Origin: Scenedesmus sp. ARA3
Lineage: Eukaryota > Chlorophyta > Chlorophyceae > Sphaeropleales > Scenedesmaceae
Assembly (NCBI GenBank): GCA_004335835.1
Contig: RWJK01001948.1
Coordinates: 116,477-180,476, forward strand
Reading direction: 5' to 3'
DNA length: 64,000 nt
How positions within the stretch are numbered: the stretch's first letter is position 1; every line of letters begins with the position of its first letter. This document shows positions 1 through 12,413 of the stretch, one piece after another. The notes beneath the pieces were generated by a model. It searched no databases and was not told the DNA's origin. It worked only from the letters and a program-made list of their open reading frames with translations. The position numbers and the translations under genes are program-made.

Positions 1-60
<60 letters not shown>
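1..60. repeat. (CAG)n triplet tract at window edge
   Basis: Near-perfect CAG repeat of about 20 units. In the sense of the minus-strand hydrolase gene it reads CTG and lies in the intron after the exon that ends near 103. Confidence 0.95.
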
Positions 61-102
61 TGATTGCTAATGATCAAGCAGGCTGCCGCAGTTGCGCCCC
101 AC

Positions 103-451
103 TCCAGTGTATGCTTGGCCACGATGCGGCGCATGCTGACTGTCAGGATGGCATCATAGATGCGGTTGAAGCCCTGGCAGCAGCAGCAGCAGCAGCTCAA
201 GCGATTCCGAGAGAGTCCAGGTCAGGTTCAAATATGCACTGGCGTTGGCGGCAGCAGCAGCAGTGGCAGCCCGGGAGGGCCAGCTGCGAGGGCTGATTAT
301 TGCGACAAATGCAAGACAATAAAGCAGCACAACTGCATGACGACCTTTGGGATATCAGCTGCCGCACCTTTTTGATGTGATGGTTGCTGACCACTAGGTC
401 GAAGGGGTTGCCCAGGCTGAGCGCAGCAGCAATAGCCACGGCCTCGCCCTG

Positions 452-499
<48 letters not shown>

Positions 500-697
500 G
501 CAGCAGGAGTAGCAGGTGTTCACACACTGTGACCTGTTGCCCATTTGCTGCTCCCCGTATTGTCGCCGCTGTTGCAGCAGGCTACAACACTTCGATCCTG
601 CTGCTGCTGCTGCTGCTGCTACTGCTCTGCATATCCATTCCTGCCAGGCAGCTGCTGGTGCTGCTGGACCATACAACCCGTGACGTGTCTGGCAACA

Positions 698-791
<94 letters not shown>

Positions 792-2681
792 GTTTGTCCT
801 CCCGCAACCGCAGTGCTGCCGCCCTCACCTCCTCAGCCAGGTAGTTGATGAGGATGTTGCCTGCTCATGCGTTTCACCTACATCATCATGCTATGCGTAA
901 GAACACTGCTGCTGCTGCCGCTGCTGCCCCCTCTCCCTCACCTCCTCAGCCAGGTAGTTGATGAGGATGTTTCCCCCCAGTGACCATCCCGCAGCAAACA
1001 GCAGGCACTGCGGGTAGCGCTGCAGCGCATGTGACACCACCTGCAGCGCAGCATACCGTGCAGCAAGAAGCAGATGGAACACACATCATGTCTTACATGT
1101 ACATCGGTTCATAAATGTGTGTGTGTGAACGCATCCGCACCACGACAGGCCGCCTCAACAGGCATGCAGAGGATGGTAAGGTTGAAACCAAAGTACTTCT
1201 CATAGCCAGCTCCATTGGTTTGCACGTTCTTTTCGGGCAGCTGTTGGAGCTTGTGTGAGAGGTGCAACCCAGTATGCATGGGAGGCCCTGCATAGCGCTG
1301 CTGCTAGATGCACGCATTGTTGAGCAGTGCACATGCAGCGAAAGGAGGCAGATGCATGTCTTTGCTGCTGGTCTCTGTCCAACTGCTGCAGCAGCTGCTG
1401 CCGCCGCCGCCGCTGCTGCTGCTGCTGCTGCTGCTGCTGCCGCACCCACCTGGCGCATGTCTTCCGTGTACGACGCCGAGTAGAACTGCGGCGTCAGCAC
1501 TGGGCTGTCGCTGGTGCCCCTGCTGTTGAACACCACTGCCCGCATGCCTGCGCAGCAAGAAATAACAAATTGATTGTTCAGTGGCTACTGCCGCTGCAGG
1601 TTGACAGAGACAGGGCTGTCGCTGGTGCCCCTGCAGTTGAACACCACCGCCCGCATGCCTGCGCGAGCACAGGAAAAAGCACACAATTTTGCATCTGACT
1701 GCAACGGCTGCAGGTTACAAAGAGAGCAGTCACTTGACTGGCTATGGCCACTCAGCCAAAAGGCAAGTAACTCAAGAAATATCACTCTTCGTGCCTGCGC
1801 CGCGCGCAGCCGCCACTGCCTGCTGGATGTATGACTCAGTGCTGCCATTGACTGGCCACAGCACAAGCGCTTGTCACAAGTAATTCATGTACTGCACATG
1901 TATTAGTTGACACACCTGCGCGCCGCGCTGCTGCCACTGCCTGCTGGATGTACGGCTCGGTGCTCCCGCTGGTGAGGCCAGGCAGGATGAGGAAGATGGG
2001 CGCGTCATGCGGCAGCCCAACCTGCAGGCCAGCAGCAGCAGCAGCAGCAGCAGCAGGTACAGGGAATTCTGACAGATGCGGAGCGTTGTGCAGCAAATCA
2101 ATCTGCACAAGATTTCTCAAAGGAGGAATAGCTTGCAGGCTCTCCTAGCAGCTGTGGCTGCACTGCAGCTGGCAGCCTTGCATGCAGGTCTGTGTGCTGA
2201 GCTGCAAGGCAGCAGCAAGGTGAGCATCAAGACTCAATCTTGACAGGTCGAGGCAGGTATGCACTGCATTGTCCTTCTGCATGCTGCTGCTGCTCCTGCT
2301 GCTGCTGCTGGCTGTAGCATGTGTGGCATCATCACTGATGCTCACCACTCCATCATCCTCTCCCTGCTCCCAGTCCAGTGCTACAGCCCCTCCACATTCT
2401 AACAGCAGTATCTCCCGCTTGTATGACACCCCTGGGCTTGGAGCCAGCTTTGCTCTTAGGATGGTCTCTACATGACCCTGCCCTAGTGTCAAAAACTTGC
2501 AGCTGTGGTATACTGCCTGCAGGCTAGGGCATCGTGAGAGAACTGCTGTGTTGAAGTCTGTGTTGGCGAAGAGCAGCTTCGGCCTGCTGCTCTTTCGCCA
2601 AGCATCCCACTGTGCGTACAGCCAGACAGCAATCGGCAGCAGGCCCAGGAGAGACACCAGGTAGATATTGGAGACATTCAT
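103..2681 (-). CDS. EMB8/ABHD-type alpha/beta hydrolase (3' part beyond window)
   Basis: Member of the alpha/beta hydrolase family of plant EMB8, animal ABHD1/3 and bacterial YheT (lipid ester hydrolases). Exons in gene order: 2681 to about 2290 (hydrophobic N-terminal anchor MNVSNIYLVSLLGLLPIAVW, then GQGHVETILRAK); 2021-1916 (IFLILPGLTSGS, oxyanion region); 1547-1450 (VVFNSRGTSDSPVLTPQFYS); 1040-942 (AAGWSLGGNILINYLAEE, with the GxSxG nucleophile Ser); 448-368 (AALSLGNPFDLVVS); 173-103 (GFNRIYDAIL). Splice phases join in frame from exon 2 to exon 4. The donor of exon 1 is uncertain (GT near 2265-2290). The C-terminus with the catalytic His lies left of base 1. The start ATG at 2681 is chosen because it directly precedes the membrane anchor; an in-frame ATG at 2732 is the alternative. 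Introns carry three exon-edge copies. Confidence 0.85.
702..790. repeat. (CTG)n tract, about 29 units
   Basis: Near-perfect CTG tract, sense CAG for the hydrolase gene, in the intron between the exons ending at 942 and starting at 448. A sense CTG tract (457-496) lies at the other end of the same intron, directly before the 3' splice site, so the transcript could pair CAG with CUG. Confidence 0.95.
822..1848 (-). repeat. Exon-edge echoes in the hydrolase gene (three)
   Basis: Bases 822-858 repeat the last part of the exon 942-1040 with its GTGAGG donor (37 bp, no mismatch seen). Bases 1613-1664 repeat the start of the exon 1450-1547 with its GCGCAG acceptor (about two mismatches). Bases 1795-1848 repeat the end of the exon 1916-2021, more diverged. 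Each copy lies in the intron beside the exon edge it copies. Confidence 0.85.
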
Positions 2682-4247
2682 GACCGTGTCAAACAATCGA
2701 CGGTAACTGCAGGTATGAAGCAGCCATATCAATGATTGCCCACTGGGAGCTGATCACGAACATTTAAAGTTTCGAGGCGCGGGGACAATTCTGCCGGTCG
2801 CAAACGACATTCAAATTCATCAAATATAACCAAACGGCACTGTTCACCAGGCTTTGCGCGTGTAACCAAACACTACATCGAGTAACTATAGTAACTCGAG
2901 AAGACTAGGCGCCAGCCTGTTTGCTACTGCCGATGCTCAACAATAAAACATTGATATTCTTTTAAACATGCACTATCAGTTACAGCATGCCTATTATAAC
3001 AGTTCTCCCATGGTGCCACGTGGCAGTACTGCTCATCCCAATGGTGAACTCATCTGGCTCCGCCTGGTTGACGGCAAGCCCTGCACACAAGAGGCAGGCT
3101 AAACAGAACTCACGTTGCGTTTTGTTCTGTTCATGGTACGCACATGTGGCACATGATAACAGCCTGCAGGGTGGCACTAGCGGCATTGGCAGCCGGGCTA
3201 CGTGTAGCAGCTACTACAGTGGCCAGCCTCTCATCTGTCACTGCAGTGACACCATGTATAGAGGACTATTTCATGTCTTTGCCCTCCTTTGATTCCGCTC
3301 CCTGCAAAGAGAGCATACGCACTTTCAACCTTCAACTTAAAGCAGTACAAGCTACGCACCGTGTGCCCTTGAAGGGCCCTTGAAGGCGGCCTTCAAGCAA
3401 TGTTGGACCAGGAGACTCCCGCCCAAAGTCTGCTGCAGCTGATGCTCCAAGGTTCGACTTGAATCCGATCATGTGGAACACGTAAGAGAATATTACACTG
3501 GGGCCGCCTAAGCCATGTAACATGAAAGTGTTAGGCATGTTTTTAAGAGGCTGACAGTCAGCCGGCTTCGTGCACAAAGCACCAAGCGCCAACAAGGTAG
3601 CTCCTGCGCACCGACAGCATATCTCAACAGAAATGTACACCTGAAATGCACACAGCTTGTCACAAACGTAATATTTTCCTGTCCTACACTGATGGTACAC
3701 CACACAAACAAAAGAAATAAATGTTGCATCGTCCAGCTAACTTAGGTACCTATGACATGTGCAAGCACGCAATTCTGCAGCCGCAACAGTGCCTAAGCCC
3801 CTGGCACAGTAAGTAATCTGCTTGCTATGCATTCACACAGATCAAGACCTGCACTTACAAAACAGAATCCTCTAGCCTGATGTGCTGCAACCCAGCACAT
3901 GCGACAATGAGCTTGAACCTGGAAGCATGCAAGCACATGTGCCGGGCTGCATGGCGTACTTGTGCTGCAGCCAGATCTTGGCAGTACCTCCCAAACGACA
4001 GCACCCGAGATCTTGACCACTCCCTGACACCACAAAAACACAACTCAGTTGCTGTCAAACAGCACACCGCAAGCTCAACATGCCAGATACCAGTCTACTG
4101 AAGTACCTGCTGTGGCGTTGCCCATCCTTCTTTTGTTCCACAAAAACACACCACGGCTGCTGCTGAACGCCTGCATAGTACAGTTGCGGTCTCAGAACCT
4201 TTCGAGGCCACACACCTATACTCTGTACCATTCCCCATCGGGCCACC
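2682..4247. other. Intergenic: hydrolase 5' flank and cytochrome b561 3' flank
   Basis: No conserved coding sequence recognised. It should hold the hydrolase promoter (right of 2681) and the 3' UTR of the cytochrome b561 gene. A minus-strand TGTAA (plus-strand TTACA) occurs at 3855-3859, about 390 bases past that gene's stop. Short open frames here have no recognisable domains. Confidence 0.6.
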
Positions 4248-7200
4248 TCAGCAGTGCTCGCTGGTGAACGTACGCTCACTCGCATTGCTGGGGAAGCCGG
4301 TCGCCACACCGCCCGCAATGCTGCTGCTGGATGCATTGCTGTGCCGGGCCCGCCTGAAGTGCAAGTTCTCAGCGCTGCCACCTGGGCTCATGCTGCCTCC
4401 TGAGCTGCTGCCACTAAACCTCCGCTGTGCGTCCCTGATGATCTGCGTCAGCGGCCCCCGCGTGTGCTGCGCCAGTGCCGTCACGGACGCCCCAATCAAG
4501 CCGCCGCTGCCGCTGCCGCCACTGCTGCCGTTGCTTGCGCGGCTGCGGGCACTGCCTGGCGTCCCAGACTCACCCCTGCCCAGGTTTGACAGCACGCCGT
4601 CACACCCCAAACCGATTGAGTCATGCTTCTTGGCGTCGTAGGAGTCCCGGGATGTGCGGATGCGTGCCAGCGGCAGCGGAGCCAGGTTTGAGATGGTGAA
4701 GGTTTTGGGGTTGTAGATGCCGGTGCGCACCAGCTTCTGGAAGCGCAGCTCAAGTGCCACGCATGCGGCGGCAGCCAGCCCACACAGCACAGTGCAGGGG
4801 GAGACCCAGGTGGCCAGCGGCACGGCCTTTGCACAGTAAACACAGCAACCAAGCAGCAGACAGCGTTTAGAAACATGTAGCGCGCCTTGTTAGACACAAG
4901 TTCCTGAGCTGGCAGGCAAATTGTGAGGGCTGGGAAACATACACCCACAGATCTGGAGGGCTGCTGACCAGTACTGCCAGCAACAAAGGCGGCAGCAGCT
5001 GCCGCAGCACTCCTGCCTACTGCGCAGCACTCACCCAGCTGTAGTGCACCACCGCGCAGCCCAGGAACATGGTGGTCCAGCCAGCCAGCACGTTGAGCCA
5101 GCCGATGGCCTTCTGCGGTCCCAGCAGTGGGTGGCTGTGCCCGTGCGGCTGCTTCACAAAGGGCCGCAGGCCGTACATCACCACCAGCACCAGCGACATG
5201 CCTGCAGGGACAGTGCATAATGGGTACAGCAAGAATCAACTCATCAAGTACATAAAATACCTTTTGCACCAGACTGCAAAAATCTGCGCTGTGTGTGCAA
5301 CGTGTGAACGTGCCGCTGGCGCAAACTGTTGCCTTTCCACTGCCGTTCAACAGCCGCATCAACCTCATGCGCAAGTCGTGCTGTGTCCAATGCGCTCAGC
5401 TGGCAGACAGGTGCTGCTGAAACTCACCGATGGAGATGAGCCCAAGCACTTGGTGTGTGCTCATCAGGATGCCAGTCTCGCTGTTGCCAAACACCACCAG
5501 CGCCACGATCATGCCGGCCAGCCCAGTGGATGCGCCCAGGATCAGCAGCACCATGTGCGTGAGCGCCCACCAGGGGCTGGGGCTGCCACCCTGCAGACCA
5601 GATAGAACAGCAGCAGCAGCAGCAGCAGCAGGCAGCAACAAACCTCCCTGTCAGCTGCTCATGGCAAACAGATGTGCTGTAGTATCTCATACTATGCAGC
5701 CAGTGCCTCGTGACTGCAGCGACGCTCAGGCCAGCATGTGATAATGCGCATGCAGATTGCTGCAGCTGCTCTTGTAACCACCACCTGCTGCATCACAGCA
5801 CTACGCTTTTGTGGTGATGACATGCTGCATGTGTGGGTGCTAGCGTTGTGCGTTGATTGATGAGTTTTGTGACCAAGCTGCACTCACGTGTTCCTCATCA
5901 ATGAACAGCCACTTGTGCCGCGCTGTCAGCAGCGCAGCAGGCAGCAGCACTGCGAAGGAGACCATCATGAGCGCGCCATGCACTGCCATGGCTGTCATAG
6001 GCAGCTTTGCCTGCAAAAAAAACACATACACCATGTGTACTGTGAGCGGAGTGCTCGCTGCATGTGCAGGCTGATGACAGTGAGTGCTATTGTGCAAGCA
6101 TCAACACATGTGAATGTGCTTGCTACAATACAGCCAATATGGTGGCAGCACAAATGTGCCTGCTGGTAGAGCATCCTAGACACTGCTCACCACTCGTGCT
6201 GTGCCAGTTTTGAAGTTGATGACAGCCATGCCTGCCCTGGGAGCGCGCATCGTGTAGGATGACCTGTTATTGACTGCATACGAAACATGCGCCTCTGCAA
6301 TGCAAGCCATACACAGCATCGTCATCAGCAGCAAGCGGGACATGGAGAGGTCTGCAACACATGCTCAAGAACATTCTCAAGTGCTGTGATTTGCTGCAAT
6401 GCGTACACATTACACGACAGCACTGCAAGCTGGCCATCCTGGAGCCTCTCCTGCTGCTACCTCACCTTCCCAGATGTCTGCGCCGGCCCGCATGCTCCTG
6501 CTCTGCACGCGCCGGCTGAAGCACAGCACTCCAGTGAGGCCGTCAAAGTCAGCAGAGGCCCATGAGGCCCAGCCTTCCTGCAAGCTGGAGTTGGTGGCGC
6601 TGCGCCTGCCTGTCTCCACAAAGCTGCCTGGGGCATTGTAGTACAGCACCTGCACCTGCATGAGGCGAGCAATGTACGATAACCCTGTTGTGGCTCACGC
6701 CGGCCTAATACGATAATGACCCGCATGTAACCACCCGCTCTCTTTCAACGTGAGGCGAAGCAGCAGGCTGGCAGCACAGTAGCATGCAATACCAAAAAAA
6801 ACATAGCATTGCTCTGCAAGCTGACTGTCTGGCAGAATTCCAGGTGAGCGGCATATGCTGCAGTCGGGCACCACAGCTGCAGACGGTTGATTGGCACTGC
6901 TGTAGCAAGTGCGGTTGCATTGCACAGCAGCCACATGCAGTTGAATGTGACAGGTGTGTCTCAGCCTGCGACCTACTTCTGGTGGTTTGTCTGCATTGCA
7001 GACCCTCCCTGTGCAGTGGCCCCAGCCGTGTACCCCCTCAGAGGGGAAGAAGCGGCCAGCAGGCTCCACAAACGCCAGATGCAGCTTTTCCTGCAAGATG
7101 CAATTGCAAGCACAACGGTTATCGGGCACGTTCAGCAGCTCGTAACACTTGCTCACATGGTGCATTCCGCATCAGCACTGCTGGCATATGCACATGTGCT

Positions 7201-8255
7201 TTCCTGCAAGCCTTGATGGCACACACACTGCATCTGCTGGGCCGTGAGCTGTCCTGCAGGCAACTGCATACATGAGCTGTCCTTCAGGCCACTGCATGCC
7301 TAAGCTGTCCTGCAAGCAGCTGCCAACAAAAGCTGCCCGGCATGCCACAGCAAAGGGTGGTCAGTGGTTGAGAGGTCGTGCGCAGATGCGTCATGCACTG
7401 CATCACCACCTACTGCTACTGGCTGCTGCTGTTCAGGGTGTTGCAGCTGCTGATGCTGTACATCTGTAATCTTTCCAACACCGCCATTGGGCACACCCAC
7501 CCTGCTGACTGCCTGCAGTGCCATGTGCATAGCAATATTTCCATCCCAGAGGTTCCTCGACTCTGCATTCTCTGCTGCGTTGTTTGCTGTGCAGCGGTTG
7601 ATAGGTGGGTGCGAGACGTTGTAGCTCCAGTGCAAGGTTACGCCGTCAGGTGCTGACCAGCTGCACTGATAGCCTAGCGATGTTGGCTTAGGGCCGCATA
7701 CTCCAGGAATGAACGCTGTGCCATTGATAGAGCTGCCAGGGGTCATTGAGTATGTCCTGTATGTGAGGTTGCCAGCTGCAGGACAGTAGGGTGCCAGTTG
7801 TTGTGACTGCAGCTGAACTGTGCTAACTGCTGCGCGTGACTAGCCAAAAGCAATAATGTATCTCTTGCTGTGTTGCTATCGTCTGTATACACTGCATGTT
7901 TGTACACTGCATGATTGCGTGAATGAACAGTGATGTGCACTGAGTCCATCAAGGTGTGTTGCATCATACCTCTCAAACCAACACCAGCTGCTGGCATGGG
8001 CATGCCTGGCCCTGTGCGATTTGCTGGGGCTGTGATGCTTGGCCCAGCGGCTGCATTTGTGCCAATGAAGTTGTTGCTGCGGGACGGCTGTGCTGCAGGG
8101 GTACTTGCGGGCACGACAGCAGCAGCAGGATCAACACTCGCTGGCTGCTGCTGCTGTTGCTCCTTCTTTGGCTGCTGGTAGATGTCACGTCCTTCGCAGA
8201 GCTGAAAACATACAAGCAGTACACATGCCGTGCCGAACAGGCGTCTGTGGCGCAT
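4248..8255 (-). CDS. DOMON + cytochrome b561 domain membrane protein
   Basis: Predicted trans-membrane redox protein of the DOMON/cytochrome b561 class (relatives of ferric-chelate reductase 1 and plant auxin-responsive CYB561 proteins). Exons: 8255-7970 (signal peptide MRHRRLFGTACVLLVCFQLC, then Q/A/P linker); 7775-7501 (DOMON start, CSWSAPDGVTLHWSYNVS); 7090 to about 6982 or 7042 (GRFFPSEG; donor ambiguous); 6655-6466 (DFDGLTGVLCFSRR); 6294-6191 (RAGMAVINFKTGTA, DOMON end); 6010-5888 (first b561 helix, MAVHGALMM); 5590-5428 (two helices, ALTHMVLLIL and STHQVLGLI); 5201-5035 (HSHPLLGPQK, WLNVLAGWTTMFLG); 4826-4248 (last helix and a Ser/Gly-rich cytosolic tail of about 170 residues, stop TGA). 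All junctions tested are phase-compatible. Histidines in HGALM, LTHMV and STHQVLG fit heme ligands; the usual fourth His near WLNVLAGW is not seen. Substrate unknown. Confidence 0.85.
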
Positions 8256-8769
8256 GGCTGTCCTGGGCTGTGTGCTGGCAGCTTTCGCGCCTCGAGTTCC
8301 CCCCTCAGTATATTCGGCACTTGCACTTTCCAGTGAGCACGTAGAATAAATTGCACAGCATTTGCAGTGTCAATTTGACTTTGTCAAAGGGAAGCAGCAC
8401 GTCTTGAGAAAGGGTGACTTCGACAACACCCGATAGCTTAACGGTAAGGTTGGCTGGCTGCTGATGAGGCAAACAACACGTTTCAATTGACCTCACAATG
8501 CTTTCAAGAGCAGAAGTGAGCTAGCGAAGAGCGCACCAACAGCATTGTCCTGGGTGTTACACTGGAGGCGGTACACGGCATTCCCGGGCAATTGATACCC
8601 CATTGCGATCTGATCCAACGTGCAACGTACTGTTGGTGGCAGGTAAGCATCGATGGCGCTGAGCTGTGGTCGCTGTGCTGCTGCAGGTGGTACAGCCTGC
8701 TAAATCACACAGATGCTTCCACTGCTGTTGTGCATGGCCACACTGTCATGAGCAGCATTTGCAGCAGCA

Positions 8770-10733
8770 TCAAGCCACTCCTTTGGCCCTCCAGTCTAGC
8801 AGTGCATCATCCTCTTCGCCCTCATCTTCTGCGCTGCTGCTGTCTTCGTCTGAACCCGCACCTAGCACCTCCTGCAGGACGTCAACCACCCGCCGCCGCC
8901 GGCCTGCTGCTGCAGGCACAGCAGCAACGACAGCTGCATCCACAGCAATTGCCTCAGCTGCTGCTGCAGGGTTGGACTTGAGTTCCTTCAGCCGCTGTGC
9001 ACGCTCCAGCCGCATCCTGTAAGCACAAGTGGTTGAACGAATGATGCGCAGGCAGCACAGTTCAGTGAGCTTGTGAGCCTGCCATATGCACAGCAGGCGT
9101 GCATGCAAGCAAAACTGCTGCATCCTGCATGTCCTTACATGGCCTGTATGCAGTATGCCATGACGCTCTGCTACAACCCCGCGCTCAAAGCTCAGACAAA
9201 CCCTGATTACTCACCGCTGCTCAAAGGCTTCGCGGTCCTCTCTGTCCCTCGCTGCTTCCTCTGCCTCCTCATTCTCTGCTGCTGCCTGCTGCTTCAGCTG
9301 GTCTTCCATGGCAGCAGCAAACTCAGCAAAGGCAGCATCCTTGTCCTGCTTGGTGGGGCTGCAGCAGCGGCAGCAGCAACAACAGCAGCAGCGTAACATC
9401 AGTTACTTTACCAACACACATGTTTACTGTCAGGAGATCAGCTGTTGCAACAGGGCAAGCAGCGTCAGCAACGCTGGAGCAGGTGCCACACACACCTGCC
9501 CCGCTGGGCCCATGGCATACACAGCATGCTCCACCGCTGCAGGTAAGGCAGCTGGTGCAATCTCTTCGGCGCCTTGCAGAGCAACTCACTCTTTGATGCC
9601 GCGTGCTTTCTTGTCTGCTGTTTTGTCATCAAAGAAGCCTTTTGGTACTGCTGCATCTGCTGCCGCCGCTGCTGCTTCAGCACCTTTGCTGCCGCTGCTG
9701 CCTGCAAGGCTAGCTGCTGGGCGCTTGGTGCCAGCTAACTGCTGTTGCTGCGGCTTCTGCTGCTGTACTGCTGCTGCTGCTTGTTGCTTCTGCTGTGGTG
9801 CAGATCCACCCTGCAGGAACAGCAGAGCACATAGGCATGACACGGGCAGCAAGTTATGCAGTGCCTGCGAGCTAGTGCCCAGCATCTGCAAAAGCAATGA
9901 TCTAGCTGCTGCAGTATGAAAGCGCACGCATTTGCAGCCCAGGGCCTGCTCACCTTCGTGTCGAAGAAGTCTGCTGGCAGGCCTGCTGCTGGTGCTGCTG
10001 CTGCTGCTGCTGGCCTTGCTGCAGGCGCTGCTGCTTGTTGAGCCCGAGGCGCTGCGGCAGGCGCAGCCTGCAGGACACGAGCAGGGGACACCCAACAGAT
10101 ACATGTAAGTATGATGGCTTGCTGAGAATCAGAGCCGAGGTTGAAGAGCTTATGTGGTGTATGCACTGAGACATTGTGAAAGTCTTACAGTCCAAGCCAT
10201 TTGCTGAGGGCATTGAGCAGATCTGAGATTCAAAAGGGTCTGTGTGCATGCACAGTGTGCATTGTTGATGACTGCGCAGATGCCACAGCAGCTGCTGGGT
10301 CATGTGAGGGGTGCTGCACTGCTGCAGAACAGCTGTGAGCCTCTGTCGCCATGTGCTGCCTCAGCAACAGCAGCAGAAGCGGCACAGGCTGCTGTTGCAT
10401 GGTGCTCACCTGCTTAGCTTTCAGCGCCTTGAGCTGCTGCTTTGTCTGCAACAGGTAGCATGCAACTGCCTGGTGAGCTTGACACACAAAAAAACAGCGC
10501 AGCGTGCGGCTCCCCACCACAGCTGCAGATATATCAAGTGAAAGACGTTGTGTTGCAGCCTGCACTTCCTATACCGAGAGATACGCAGCCGTCTAGAGGC
10601 AGCCCCACAGTAGGCACGCAGCAGCACGCATCCTTTCAACAACATCAATGAGTGAGCAGGCACTCACTGGCTTGGCAGCAAGGCCTCTTTGCGCCTGAGC
10701 TGCCCTGAAGGCTGCCTTATAGTCTTCTGACAT
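8770..10733 (-). CDS. ZNF830: ZNF830-like (CCDC16) nuclear protein
   Basis: Homologue of ZNF830/CCDC16, a nuclear protein linked in animals to pre-mRNA splicing and genome stability. Exons: 10733-10668 (MSEDYKAAFRAAQAQ...), 10445-10410 (TKQQLKALKAKQ), 10067-9954 (LPADFFDT), 9810-9590 (PKGFFDDKTADKKARGIKD), 9358-9215 (DAAFAEFAAAMEDQLKQQ), 9016-8770 (acidic DEDSSSAEDEGEEDD then LLDWRAKG, stop). The motifs P-x-DFFD, GFFDD, the AFAEF coiled-coil and the C-terminal DWR-KG signature appear in family order. Splice phases join throughout, giving about 275 residues. The N-terminal C2H2 zinc finger expected just before the LKALKA segment was not found; the gap between the first two exons (10446-10667) shows no CxxC/HxxxxH pattern. 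Either a poorly resolved exon was missed or the finger is lost. Divergent from MED12, 704 bp apart. Confidence 0.85.
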
Positions 10734-11437
10734 TGTTTGAGGTGACAACTGGGGGACGTTGAAAGGCAGAAGTTTTCAGGATGATGACCTGCTGCTGCAG
10801 TTATCTTAGTGCTGTTCCAATGATCTCTGTTCAGTGAACACAAAAGTTCAGCTATCAACCCAGTACTGTGTGATCTTGGCCGACAACAGCGCCGTGTTCA
10901 AGTAGTTCAGCAACTCGACAATGGCCCAAGGCATAACACCCCAGCAACTCTTGATGGTTCAGCCCAGGCCCGGATGGTTAGGCATCACACCGATCTCCCC
11001 ATGTGGTGAACCAGATCGACAACCTTGATCAATATTAGTACTTTGACAATGTTCGAGCTGTAGACTAGCCTAGCCCGAACCCGACTCGACGAAAGTGCAT
11101 ATCATTACCCAGGGCTGTCTTGACATCTGTGACATCTACTGATGCGTTTGTTGTGCTGTAACTGATACTGATGGTATACTTGGGCTTCTATTTGATGTCA
11201 GACCAGCTCGGGTTCGTGCTGCTGAGTGACTAAAGCAGCAGCAGCAGCACCAAGAGCAGTTGCACCTGCTGGACTTGGATCCCGCCATGCCAGCGTACTT
11301 GCGCTGCAAGCTGCACGCAGAAGCAAGCTGGGTTACTCAGCTTCTACTATGCAGCAGCTCAAGGGCGCAGGAGCAGCAAAGCCAGCAGTAGCTGAGGTCA
11401 CAGCAGTGCACTGCAGCAGTGCTTGCGGGTGCGGCCA
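10734..11437. promoter_or_regulatory. Shared divergent promoter region
   Basis: About 700 bp lie between the divergent start codons of the ZNF830-like gene and MED12. No long open frame with recognisable domains. It should hold both promoters and 5' UTRs; no specific box is claimed. Confidence 0.5.
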
Positions 11438-12323
11438 ATGGCTATGCATCCAGAGCTTGTTGCGTATCACTCCACATGTGACAGGCCTCCGCTGTCAGCG
11501 GAGCTTGGCCCACCAGACTATTACCCCTTGGTTCCTGTGAGTAGTGCTGTGATAGCGCATGCAGTGCAGTGCTTGGCAGTGGGGTCAACCAAACCTGTGG
11601 CAGCTCAATGAAGCAAACCAACCCACAGCATGACCGACTGTTTAATCAGCAGCAGCACAAGGCTGTCAGCATTGCCTTTGGCTGAGCAACGAGGCAGTTA
11701 CTGTGCCAGGTGCTGCATGTTGTCCTGCAAGCTGTGCTGGTGTACCTTGTGTGTTTCCTTGCACGCTTGTTGCAAGACAGCATGTTCCTGCAAGCATCCC
11801 CGGAAAATGACTGGCTCACCATTTGGCATACAATCTCTCAACACATCCTCCACAACCTACAGGGTGGCTGCCCAGAGGACACTGTCGATGCAGCAACGCT
11901 TGCATCAGGCTATAAGTGGGTGCCAGATTCGCTGCGCATCACAGAGGCAAATGAGCCACTGCTGTCACTGACGTGTCATAACGCGGCTTACTGGGACGAG
12001 CACAACGCGCATGCACTGCGTCAGGTGAGACAACTATGCACTGGGCTATGCGCCACAGTGCAGATGCGGCACACAGCATGCGGCACAGCCAGCACAGCTG
12101 CTGTACAGGTGCAGCTTCAGTAGAAGTGGAACAGTGTGGGTGACACATCAGGCATCTTGAGAAAGTGGGCAGTGGATGTTGCCCTGCTGCAGCGCTTGCA
12201 AAGCAGCAGCAGCAGTGGCACATGCAAGTTTTCATCGCAGGATCATCATCAGCTACTGCGTTTACGGGTGCTGCTGTTCAACCCAGCCAGTGACCTGATG
12301 TATGTGTTCCTGGCCGCTGCTAT

Positions 12324-12413
<90 letters not shown>

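Noticed and set aside
197..900. Long Ala, Leu, Cys, Ser or Gln homopolymer open frames over CAG/CTG tracts
   Set aside because: A triplet tract is open in all six frames. No conserved motif outside the tract supports a gene; the hydrolase exons explain the coding signal here.
4970..5000. CRISPR-like or other prokaryotic repeat systems
   Set aside because: No regularly spaced repeat-spacer array was seen; all tandem arrays are satellites, triplets or exon-edge copies.
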